Below are positions 33,746 to 40,861 of a DNA stretch of 64,000 nucleotides, piece by piece. The notes below the pieces were generated by a model. That model saw only the letters and a program-made list of their open reading frames with translations, made no database searches and was not told the origin of the DNA. Source of the DNA: CAZXFA01 sp964640085 (GTDB lineage: Bacteria; Actinomycetota; UBA4738; HRBIN12); assembly GCA_964640085.1 (NCBI GenBank), contig CAZXFA010000016.1, positions 1 through 64,000 of the forward strand, written 5' to 3'. The number at the start of each line of letters is the position of its first letter. The stretch's first letter is position 1. Both the position numbers and the translations under genes were made by a program.

Positions 33746-34333
33746 CTACCGCCTCCTCGCCAGGCGCCAGCCAACGGGGAGCAGGCCGGCCGCCAGCAGG
33801 AGCTTCAGCGTGTCGCCCACCACGAACGGCGCGAGCCCCAGCTCGAGGGCGCGGTGGAGGGGGAGGTCGAGCGCGTGCATCAGCCACGGTATCGCCGCCA
33901 GGTACAGGGCGACCTCGCCGAGGAACATGGCCCCGACCGAGCTCCGGAGCGATCGGTCCCATCCCCGTCGGGCGAGCCAACCCACCACCGCGGCGGCCAC
34001 GACGAACCCCCACAGGTACCCACCCGTGACGGCGCCCGGTGCCAGGAGGGCGACACCCCCATCCCCTCCGGAGAAGAACGGCAGGCCCGCGGCCCCCTGG
34101 GCCAGGTACAGGGCGATCGAGACGGCGCCCAGGCCGGCGCCGAGACAGGCGCCGACCAGCAGGACCCCAAGGGTCTGACCGGTGACCGGCACCGGCGTGA
34201 AGGGCAGCTTCACCTCGAGCTGCGCGAGCCCTGCCACGAGCCAGCTCCCGACGAAGGCGAGCAGGACCCGGTAGCCGGTCCTCGATCGGACCCTCGGCGG
34301 CGAGGCGGCGAGGGCGAGCGTCGTGGTGCTCAC
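33746..34333 (-). CDS. bioY: biotin transporter BioY
   Basis: A 195-residue six-helix membrane protein, the substrate-binding S component of biotin ECF transporters. VKLPFTPVPVTGQTLGVLLVGACLG is the family motif and GGYLWGFVVAAAVVG and LPLHRALELGLAPFVVGDTLKLLLA follow. No ECF ATPase or T component lies nearby, so BioY either works alone or shares modules encoded elsewhere. Start is GTG. Its stop codon lies 28 bases before the acyltransferase start. Confidence 0.94.
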   Translation of the reverse strand: MSTTTLALAASPPRVRSRTGYRVLLAFVGSWLVAGLAQLEVKLPFTPVPVTGQTLGVLLVGACLGAGLGAVSIALYLAQGAAGLPFFSGGDGGVALLAPGAVTGGYLWGFVVAAAVVGWLARRGWDRSLRSSVGAMFLGEVALYLAAIPWLMHALDLPLHRALELGLAPFVVGDTLKLLLAAGLLPVGWRLARRR

Positions 34334-34403
34334 GGTTCGGCCTCCTGGGATCCGAAGTCACCACAGGGTACGCCCGGTCCGGCTCCGGGCCGAGGATGCG
34401 CGC

Positions 34404-34409
34404 TAGCCT
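34404..34409 (+). promoter_or_regulatory. -10 box of a possible leaderless cofC promoter
   Basis: TAGCCT, six bases before the GTG start of cofC. The GGGAGG just before the GTG is too close to serve as a ribosome-binding site, so a leaderless message is the better reading. Confidence 0.4.
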
Positions 34410-34415
34410 GGGAGG

Positions 34416-35060
34416 GTGCGGATCCTCGCGGTGCCCGTGAAGCCCCTGTCCAGAGCCAAGTCGCGGCTGGCGCCGGCGCTCACGCCCCTCGAGCGAGGAG
34501 CGCTCACCCTGGCGATGCTCGAGGACGTCCTGGACGCCATGCTTGCGGTCGCCGGATGGGACACATGGGTCGTCTCGCCCGACGAGGTCGTCCTCGAGAT
34601 CGCCGCTCGGCGCGGGATCCGTCCCGTCCCCGAGGCTCGACCGCCGCTGTCCGCCGCCGTGCGCCAGGCCGAGCGGCTGGCCATCGAGGAGGGCGCCGAC
34701 GCCCTCGCCGTCGTGCCCGGCGACCTGCCGCTGATCACCACCGAGGCCCTCCACGAGGCGGTCCACACCCTCGGCTCGATCGTCCTGGCCCGCTCGGATG
34801 ATGGGGTCGGCACGAGCCTGCTGCTGCGGCGTCCTCCCCGGGCGATCCCCGCCCGCTTCGGGCCCGACTCGTTCCGCCGACACGTGGCCCTGGCGGCCGA
34901 CCGAGGGCTCCCGGTCTCGGTGGTGCGGAGGACCGAGCTGTCGTTCGACCTGGACCGCCCCGACGATATCCTCAGGTTCCTTGCCGAGGGACGGGTCGGA
35001 CGAACCCGCGAGGTGTGCCTCGGCATGGACCTGGTCGAGCGGCTGCGCGTCCACGCGTGA
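34416..35060 (+). CDS. cofC: 2-phospho-L-lactate guanylyltransferase (F420 biosynthesis)
   Basis: A 214-residue nucleotidyltransferase activating the phospho-lactate or phosphoenolpyruvate unit for coenzyme F420. ILAVPVKPLSRAKSRLAPALTPLERGAL is the GTP-binding start, followed by ALAVVPGDLPLIT and RSDDGVGTSLLLRRPP, then FGPDSFRRH and SFDLDRPDDI. All are CofC hallmarks. It shows that the organism makes F420, which matters for the luciferase-like oxidoreductase at 48924. Start is a GTG. Confidence 0.93.
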   Translation: MRILAVPVKPLSRAKSRLAPALTPLERGALTLAMLEDVLDAMLAVAGWDTWVVSPDEVVLEIAARRGIRPVPEARPPLSAAVRQAERLAIEEGADALAVVPGDLPLITTEALHEAVHTLGSIVLARSDDGVGTSLLLRRPPRAIPARFGPDSFRRHVALAADRGLPVSVVRRTELSFDLDRPDDILRFLAEGRVGRTREVCLGMDLVERLRVHA

Positions 35061-35094
35061 GGGGGCTCGCGCGACGGATCTGGAGGGACGGGAG

Positions 35095-35301
35095 ATGCCG
35101 CAGGGAACGGTCAAGGAGTTCGATCGGAACGAGCGTGCAGGCAGCCTGCTGATGGAGGACGGCACCGAGGTGGGCATCGATCCCACCTCCCTCGAGGGCG
35201 GGGGCATCCGGATGCTGCGGATCGGTCAGCGCGTGCGCTTCGACCTCGTCGAGGAGGGCGGGCGCAAGGTCGCCCGGACGCTCCGGCTGGTCACGCTGTG
35301 A
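35095..35301 (+). CDS. cold-shock-like nucleic-acid-binding protein
   Basis: A 68-residue protein, MPQGTVKEFDRNERAGSLLM..., resembling an abbreviated cold-shock domain (GTVK-x-F at the first strand, GQRVRFDLVEEGGRKVARTL at the end). The aromatic RNP1 residues of classical CspA (KGFGFI) are replaced by ERAGSLLM, so RNA binding may differ. It follows cofC by 34 bases with GGGAG before the ATG. Its TGA abuts the TCA of the convergent HU gene with no gap. Confidence 0.7.
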   Translation: MPQGTVKEFDRNERAGSLLMEDGTEVGIDPTSLEGGGIRMLRIGQRVRFDLVEEGGRKVARTLRLVTL

Positions 35302-35607
35302 TCAACGCCTCGCGCTGGTCCGGCGGCGCCGGCTCGCAACCATCTGCTTGAACTGCTTCCCGGGGAGGAACCAGGGCAGGTCGCGGGCCGGGACGACGAT
35401 CGGGGTCTGCGGCTTGCGCGGGTTCCGGGCGATGCGCTTGTTCCGGTGCTTGCGTTCGAAGGTGCCGAAACCGACCAGCGAGACCCGGTCCCCTCTGGCC
35501 ACGGTCTCGCGGATCACGTCCATCGACGAATCGATCACGCGGCCCACGTCCGCCTTGCTCGCGCCGGTACGCTTCGCCACCTCCGCGACGAGCCCGTTCT
35601 TGTTCAT
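35302..35607 (-). CDS. hup: HU-family DNA-binding protein
   Basis: A 101-residue nucleoid protein. MNKNGLVAEVAKRTGASKADV, VSLVGFGTFERKHRNKRIARNP and VPARDLPWFLPGKQFKQMV match HU/IHF; the beta-arm has an altered sequence (RNPRKPQTPIVVP rather than the usual RNPQTGEE). A basic tail (RRRRTSARR) extends the protein slightly. A good promoter (TTGACC, TACGGT) lies upstream. Convergent, and directly abutting, with the cold-shock-like gene. Confidence 0.94.
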   Translation of the reverse strand: MNKNGLVAEVAKRTGASKADVGRVIDSSMDVIRETVARGDRVSLVGFGTFERKHRNKRIARNPRKPQTPIVVPARDLPWFLPGKQFKQMVASRRRRTSARR

Positions 35608-35643
35608 GTTGAACCTCGCCTCCCGCGTCGGTGCCTGCACCGC

Positions 35644-35673
35644 ACCGTATCGGCCCCCCCGGTGCCTGGTCAA
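35644..35673 (-). promoter_or_regulatory. sigma-70-type promoter of hup
   Basis: On the minus strand TTGACC (35673-35668), an 18-base spacer, then TACGGT (35649-35644). The leader to the ATG is about 30 bases and includes GGGAGGCGAGG. This is the clearest two-part promoter in the window. Confidence 0.6.
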
Positions 35674-35703
35674 TGCTGCACGCCCGTGCCACCATGTGGC
35701 GAC

Positions 35704-36333
35704 GTGAGAGGATCCCCGCTGCTCATCGTGATCGCGACGATCCTGACCGCCTGTTCGCAGGGAGGCGGGCGTGAGCTCGCTCCGTACTACGACCCGCTCG
35801 GGTACTTCAGGGCGGACCTGCCGACCGCCAACGCCCTCACCGTGACGCCACCGCGCCCCGCCGAAGGGGGGCCCGGACTGCTCACGGGCGTGATCGCGCA
35901 GCCGCCGGCGCCCAGCCCGCAACCCCAGGCGGGCCTGGGAGCGCTCGACTTCGCGCAAGCGGAGGAACAGGATCAAACGATCTACCAGGTGCTGGCCGTC
36001 ACCTCCGACGGGTTCGAGGACCTCCAGGAGATGGGCCTGTTCTTCCTCACCGCGGATCCCGCGATCGACGTGCAGCAGGACGGACCCGTCCGGATGGACG
36101 GTCGGCCCGGTCGGCTCCTGGTCGCCGACGTCGCCAACGAAGGACAGCTCACCGCCAGCCTGGCGGCGGCGATGACGATCGGCGAGGATGGGACGGGCTT
36201 CCTCCTGGTGGCCGTCTTCCCGGCGGGCACGTGGGAACGTGAGCGTGCGGACTTCGAGCGGGTCCTGACCTCGTTCCGGACCGACGTCCCGCCGGGGCTC
36301 GAGACGTTCCCCGTGGTGGGAACGGCCTCCTGA
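35704..36333 (+). CDS. lipoprotein of unknown function
   Basis: A 209-residue exported protein. GTG start, hydrophobic signal (LLIVIATILTAC) with lipobox LTAC and Cys17. The mature part has a Pro-rich linker (PPAPSPQPQ) and a domain resembling PsbP-like or serine-protease-associated lipoproteins (GRPGRLLVADVANEGQL, WERERADFERVLTSFR), which fits a small surface binding domain. No firm family is claimed. It ends 24 bases before tRNA-Gln. Confidence 0.7.
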   Translation: MRGSPLLIVIATILTACSQGGGRELAPYYDPLGYFRADLPTANALTVTPPRPAEGGPGLLTGVIAQPPAPSPQPQAGLGALDFAQAEEQDQTIYQVLAVTSDGFEDLQEMGLFFLTADPAIDVQQDGPVRMDGRPGRLLVADVANEGQLTASLAAAMTIGEDGTGFLLVAVFPAGTWERERADFERVLTSFRTDVPPGLETFPVVGTAS

Positions 36334-36339
36334 TAGCAT
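36334..36339 (+). promoter_or_regulatory. candidate -10 box of tRNA-Gln
   Basis: TAGCAT, 18 bases before the first tRNA base, overlapping the last base of the lipoprotein stop codon region. No strong -35 was seen. Confidence 0.35.
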
Positions 36340-36357
36340 CGATCGGCGGTCACGCAC

Positions 36358-36428
36358 TGGCCCGTGGGGTAACGGTAGCCCGACTGACTCTGGATCAGTT
36401 AGTCCTGGTTCGAATCCAGGCGGGCCAG
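36358..36428 (+). tRNA. tRNA-Gln (anticodon CTG)
   Basis: A complete cloverleaf. The acceptor stem TGGCCCG (36358-36364) pairs with CGGGCCA (36421-36427), with discriminator G36428. The anticodon stem ACTGA/TCAGT encloses loop CTCTGGA with anticodon CTG at 36390-36392. The T arm is CCTGG-TTCGAAT-CCAGG. U1-A72 is the hallmark of bacterial tRNA-Gln. CCA is not encoded. The 3' half overlaps, on the opposite strand, the end of the peptide-transport ATPase gene. Confidence 0.95.
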
Positions 36429-37730
36429 CTCCGCCCTCCGCATCGCCTCCCCGTCGTACAAGTGGCACGAGACGGAGACGCCGTCCACCGGGAGGAGCTG
36501 CGGGTCGAGGGGCTCGTGGAAGCGCACCTCTGCCCGGTTGGTATCGGCCCCCACGTCGCGGACCCCCCGCCACAGCGGCTCCCTCGGGTCCTCCGCCCGG
36601 GCCCGTTCGAGGACCTCCGCGATCTCCTTGCCGGATGACCCGTGCCGGGCAATGATCTCGACGCGCGTCGAAGGGCGGTCGAGCGAGGCAAGGTCGCCGA
36701 ACATCTCCCGCTCCCGCTCGTAGCTCGCCCCGAGCAGCCGCACCCATCGCGCCTCGAGCAGGTCGCGGAGATCCCGACCCTCCCAGCCGCAGACCTCGAA
36801 CGCCTTCGGGCACCGGGGATGGAAGGAGCAGCCGATCGGCGGGTTCACGGCGTCGGGGACCTCGCCCCTGGGCACATCGCGCGGGATACGCCGATCCGGA
36901 TCGGGGTCGGGGACGGCCCGGAGCAAGGCCTCCGTGTAGGGGTGCTTGGGTTCGGCGAAGATCGCCTCGGTGGGTCCCTCCTCCACCACCTTGCCGAGAT
37001 ACATGATGGCGACGCGGTCGCAGAAGAACTTCGCGGTCGCCAGATCGTGCGTGATGTACAGGTAGGTGAGATCCAGCTCGTCCTTCAGTTCGAGCATGAG
37101 TTCCAGGATCTTCGCTCGGACGCTCATGTCGAGCATCGAGATGGGCTCGTCCGCGACCAGGAGGTCCGGCTGGAGGATGATCGCCCTGGCCAGGACCGCC
37201 CGTTGCTTCTGCCCCCCGGACAGGTCGCTCGGGTACTTGCGCAGGAACTGCTCCACGGGCACGAGCCCCACGTGCTCCAGCGCGTCGGCTACCGCTTCGC
37301 GCACCGCGGCGACGTCCCTCGCGATCCCGTGGATCTTCAGCGGGTGCCCGACCGCCGTCAGCAGATCCATCGCGGGGTTGAGCGACGCGTGCGGATCCTG
37401 GAACACCATCTGCATCCGGCGACGGAGGGGGCGGTACCCGCTCTCCGACCGGCCCGCGATCTCCTCGCCCTCGAGACGGACGCTCCCCGAGGTCGGCCGC
37501 ACCATCCCCAGGACGGTCCGCCCCAGCGTGGTCTTGCCGCTCCCAGACTCCCCAACCAGACCCAGCACCTCTCCTCGACGCAGCCGGAACGAAACCCCGT
37601 CCACGGCCTTCACGAACCCGGCCTGGCGACCCGAGATGCGCTGGAGGAAGCTGCCGCGGAGCGGGTAGTACGTCTTCAGGTCACTGACCTCGAGGAGCAC
37701 GTCGTCGTCCCGGGACGTGTCACGCCTCAT
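36399..37730 (-). CDS. oligopeptide-type ABC transporter ATP-binding protein (DppF/OppF)
   Basis: A 443-residue ATPase, the second of the transporter pair. Walker A GLVGESGSGKTTLGRTVLG, signature LSGGQKQRAVLARAI, Walker B DLLVADEPISMLD, and the oligopeptide C-terminal motif IGCSFHPRCPKAFEVCGW. Beyond the usual end there are about 120 extra residues. The last ten or so (ARLDSNQD) are translated from the antisense of tRNA-Gln, because no stop occurs before 36399; such tails are often annotation artefacts, but here no earlier stop exists. Its start overlaps the upstream ATPase gene by 11 bases. Confidence 0.88.
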   Translation of the reverse strand: MRRDTSRDDDVLLEVSDLKTYYPLRGSFLQRISGRQAGFVKAVDGVSFRLRRGEVLGLVGESGSGKTTLGRTVLGMVRPTSGSVRLEGEEIAGRSESGYRPLRRRMQMVFQDPHASLNPAMDLLTAVGHPLKIHGIARDVAAVREAVADALEHVGLVPVEQFLRKYPSDLSGGQKQRAVLARAIILQPDLLVADEPISMLDMSVRAKILELMLELKDELDLTYLYITHDLATAKFFCDRVAIMYLGKVVEEGPTEAIFAEPKHPYTEALLRAVPDPDPDRRIPRDVPRGEVPDAVNPPIGCSFHPRCPKAFEVCGWEGRDLRDLLEARWVRLLGASYEREREMFGDLASLDRPSTRVEIIARHGSSGKEIAEVLERARAEDPREPLWRGVRDVGADTNRAEVRFHEPLDPQLLPVDGVSVSCHLYDGEAMRRAELARLDSNQD

Positions 37731-38751
37731 CGGCCAGAGCCACCTCCTCGCGCTCGAGCGGTCCCCGGCCCCCGAGGGGGATCAGGTCGTCGGGACCGTG
37801 CAGCCAGCACCGGACCTCTCGATCCGGCTGGGGATCGGTGGGCGGGGGATCCAGCTCTCGACAGACGACCATCGCGTCGGGGCACCGGGGATGGAACCGA
37901 CACGCCGGCGGAGGATCGATCAGGTCGGGCGGCGAGCCGGGGATCGACCGGAGACCCCTCGTGTGCAGCGAGATGATCGACGCGAGCAGCTCGCGCGTGT
38001 ACGGATGCGCCGGGGCGCGGAAGAGCGCGCCCGTCTCGGCCTGCTCGACGATCTTGCCCGCGTACATCACCGCCACCCGGTCGCATGACTCGGCGACGAT
38101 GCCCAGGTTGTGGGTGATCAGTAGGAGAGCCGTGTCGAAGTTCGCCTTCAGGTCGGCGAGGATGCCGAGGATCTGGGCCTCGACGAGCACGTCCAGCGAC
38201 GTGGTGGGCTCGTCCGCGATCACGAGCTTGGGCTGGAGCACGAGGCCGAGCGCGATCATGATCCGCTGCCGCATGCCGCCCGAGAACTCGTGCGGGTACT
38301 GACGGAACCGGGTGGGCGGGATCCCCATCGCACCCAGGGTCTCGAGGGAGCGCTTGCGCGCCCCGTCCTCGGACAGCCCCGGTTCGTGCGTCTTCAGCGT
38401 CTCGAGGAAGTGATCCTCGATCCGCATCAGGGGGTTCAGCCGCGTCATCGGCTCCTGGAAGATCATCCCGATCTCGGGTCCGCGCATCGCCCGCAGGACC
38501 CTCCGGTGCTCTCCCACGAGCTCCTCCCCCTCGAACCCGACCGAGCCGTCGACGACCGCACCTTCGGGGAGCAGACCCATCAGCCCGCGCCCCAGCGTGG
38601 ACTTCCCGCAACCCGACTCCCCGACCAACCCCAGGGTCTCGCCCCGGTGGATCTCGAAGGAGACGTCGTCCACCGCGCGCACGGGTCCCCGCTCGGTCCC
38701 GTACCAGACCCGGAGCCGGCGGACCGACAGGATCGGGTCGGTGGCGATCAT
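37720..38751 (-). CDS. oligopeptide-type ABC transporter ATP-binding protein (DppD/OppD)
   Basis: A 343-residue ATPase. Walker A GLVGESGCGKSTLGRGLMG, signature FSGGMRQRIMIALGL, Walker B KLVIADEPTTSLD, and the C-terminal solute motif PPACRFHPRCPDAMVVC. Start is ATG at 38751, overlapping the permease stop by four bases. It pairs with the DppF-like ATPase downstream; together they power the two permeases. The longer open frame upstream is not coding. Confidence 0.93.
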   Translation of the reverse strand: MIATDPILSVRRLRVWYGTERGPVRAVDDVSFEIHRGETLGLVGESGCGKSTLGRGLMGLLPEGAVVDGSVGFEGEELVGEHRRVLRAMRGPEIGMIFQEPMTRLNPLMRIEDHFLETLKTHEPGLSEDGARKRSLETLGAMGIPPTRFRQYPHEFSGGMRQRIMIALGLVLQPKLVIADEPTTSLDVLVEAQILGILADLKANFDTALLLITHNLGIVAESCDRVAVMYAGKIVEQAETGALFRAPAHPYTRELLASIISLHTRGLRSIPGSPPDLIDPPPACRFHPRCPDAMVVCRELDPPPTDPQPDREVRCWLHGPDDLIPLGGRGPLEREEVALADEA

Positions 38752-39752
38752 CGGTGCGAGACCTCCGGTTCCGGCAACGGTGGCATCTCCACCCGCCGTA
38801 TCGGGCGCCTGCGGATCACGGGGTTGATCACGTCGTTCAGACCTTCGCCGAGGAGCGTCAATCCGGTGACGAGGAACACGATCGCGAGTCCCGGGAACAA
38901 GCCCGTCCACCAGATGCCGGCGCCGGCGTCGGCGATCGCGCGCTGGATGTCGTAGCCCCACTCGGCCGCCTCGGTGGGCTGGATCCCGTACCCGAGGAAC
39001 CCGAGCGCCGCGAGCGTCAGGATCGCATCGGCCGCGTTCAGCGTGGCGATGACGGGGACGTTCTGGATCACGTTCTGGAACACGTACCGCCCGATGATCG
39101 TCCGGGGCTTGGCGCCCAGGGCTCGGGCCGCCTCCACGTACGGCTCCTCCTGGACGCTGATCACGTGGTTCCGCACCACCCGGAAGTAGAAGGGCGTGTA
39201 CGTGGCCGAGATCGCGAGCGCCGCCGTCAGGACCCCTCGCCCGATGGCCTCCGAGAGCAGGAACGCCACCACGATGGCGATCAGCAGATACGGGAACGCG
39301 ATCATCGAGTCCATCACCAGGACCAACGCTCGGTCGAGCTTCCCCCGGAAGTATCCGGAGACGAGGCCGAGCGGGAGCCCGACGGCGAGCGCGAACGCCA
39401 GCGAGAGCAGCACGACCTCGAGGGCGGTGCGAGACCCGTAGATCACACGGGACATCACGTCGGTGGACATCACGTTGGTCCCGAACGGATGCTCCGCGGA
39501 CGGTGCCTCCTGCTTGACGAACCGCTCTCCGTCCGCGGTCCGGTACTGGTTGAAGTGGTACGGGGACACGACCGGCGCGAAGATCGCCAGCAGGATGAAC
39601 ATCGCCGTGACGCCCCCACCGATCCACACGATCGCCCGGGGGATCCCGCGCGCCTGGGCCACCGGAGCGAACATCCGGCGAACGAGTCCCATGCGCCGAG
39701 GGATCTCCACCGGTGGACCCGTCCCGCTCCGCGGCGTGGGGGTGATCCCCAC
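38748..39752 (-). CDS. oligopeptide-type ABC transporter permease (DppC/OppC)
   Basis: A 334-residue integral membrane permease. An N-terminal helix near residues 47-67 (GGVTAMFILLAIFAPVVSPYHFNQ) precedes the HPFGTNVMSTDVMSRVIYGSRTAL motif typical of OppC. The inner-membrane coupling loop EAARALGAKPRTIIGRYVF (EAA motif) is present. Start is GTG directly after the upstream permease TAG. It partners the DppB-like permease. Confidence 0.94.
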   Translation of the reverse strand: MGITPTPRSGTGPPVEIPRRMGLVRRMFAPVAQARGIPRAIVWIGGGVTAMFILLAIFAPVVSPYHFNQYRTADGERFVKQEAPSAEHPFGTNVMSTDVMSRVIYGSRTALEVVLLSLAFALAVGLPLGLVSGYFRGKLDRALVLVMDSMIAFPYLLIAIVVAFLLSEAIGRGVLTAALAISATYTPFYFRVVRNHVISVQEEPYVEAARALGAKPRTIIGRYVFQNVIQNVPVIATLNAADAILTLAALGFLGYGIQPTEAAEWGYDIQRAIADAGAGIWWTGLFPGLAIVFLVTGLTLLGEGLNDVINPVIRRRPIRRVEMPPLPEPEVSHR

Positions 39753-40781
39753 CTAGTACCTCACCCTCGGATCGATCCACGCCGTGAGGATGTCGATCGT
39801 CAGACTCACGAACACGACCACCAGCCCTGTGAAGGTGATGATGCCCTGGACGGCGATGTAGTCGCGGTTGTTCAAGTAGCGCACGAGCTCGGCGCCGAGC
39901 CCCGGCCAGTTGAACGTCTGCTCGGTCAGGACAGCGCCGGACAACAGCACCGCGAACTGGAGTCCCATCACCGTGACGACCGGGACCAGCGCGTTCCGGA
40001 ACGCGTGGCGGAACACGACCCGGTGCTCGCGTACCCCTCGCGCTCGAGCCGCCTCCACGTAGTCGCCCTTCAACGTCTGCAACACGTTCACCCGGATGAG
40101 CCGGATGAACACGCCCCCGATCACCAGGCCCAGCGTGAGCATCGGCAGGACGAGGTGCCGGACCACGTCCCAGAGCGCCGTCCAGTTCCCGCTGATGATG
40201 GAGTCCACGACGAACAGGTTGGTCATCGTGTCGAGGTCGAACTGGACGATCGGGCTGGCGCGTCCGGAGGTGGGTAACAGGCCGAGCCACTTGCCGAACG
40301 TGAGCTGGGCGAGGAAGCCGAGGAAGAACACCGGTGCGGCGTAGATGACGATCCCGAACATCCGCCCACCGACGTCCAGCGGTGTATCCCGGTACCGCCC
40401 CGTAACCAGGCCCACCGACACGCCCACGATGACGGCGACGACCATCGCGAAGAAGGTCAGCTCCAACGTGGCCGCCCCGTTCTGGACGATCACGGAGGTC
40501 AGCGGCCGGTTGTCGGTGAGCGTCGTACCGAAGTCGAGGGTGACGACATCGCCGAGGAACTCGACGTACTGGACCACGACCGGCCGGTCGTAGCCTGCCT
40601 CTGCCCGACGTCGATCGAGCTCCTCCTGGGGAAGCCGCCCGCCGAGCGCGGCGCTGATGGGATCACCGGGTGCCACCCGCATCAGGAGGAAGACGACCGT
40701 GAGCAGGATGAGCAGGTTCGGGATCGCCAGGAGCAACCGTGTCAGGAAATAGGCTCGGAGGGAGCCCGTTCGTCTTGCCAT
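39753..40781 (-). CDS. oligopeptide-type ABC transporter permease (DppB/OppB)
   Basis: A 342-residue permease. FLTRLLLAIPNLLILLTVVFLLMRVAPGDP is the usual first helix and periplasmic start, and the EAA loop is DYVEAARARGVREHRVVFRHAFRNALVPVV. The protein has about six helices. It lies 80 bases after the binding-protein gene, with a stable hairpin between, so the permeases may be expressed below the binding protein. Confidence 0.94.
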   Translation of the reverse strand: MARRTGSLRAYFLTRLLLAIPNLLILLTVVFLLMRVAPGDPISAALGGRLPQEELDRRRAEAGYDRPVVVQYVEFLGDVVTLDFGTTLTDNRPLTSVIVQNGAATLELTFFAMVVAVIVGVSVGLVTGRYRDTPLDVGGRMFGIVIYAAPVFFLGFLAQLTFGKWLGLLPTSGRASPIVQFDLDTMTNLFVVDSIISGNWTALWDVVRHLVLPMLTLGLVIGGVFIRLIRVNVLQTLKGDYVEAARARGVREHRVVFRHAFRNALVPVVTVMGLQFAVLLSGAVLTEQTFNWPGLGAELVRYLNNRDYIAVQGIITFTGLVVVFVSLTIDILTAWIDPRVRY

Positions 40782-40810
40782 CTACGGAGGGACCTTACCG
40801 CCTCGTTCGA

Positions 40811-40847
40811 GCGGCGGCGCCGGGCACGACGTGCCCGGCGCCGCCGC
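40811..40847 (-). terminator. 17-bp perfect hairpin between binding protein and permeases
   Basis: GCGGCGGCGCCGGGCAC (40811-40827), loop GAC, then its exact complement (40831-40847). It lies 14 bases after the binding-protein stop and about 30 bases before the permease start, with no T run. In many Opp/Dpp operons such a structure partly ends transcription or protects the upstream message, raising binding protein over transporter. Confidence 0.7.
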
Positions 40848-40861
40848 TATCTCGCGCTGCC

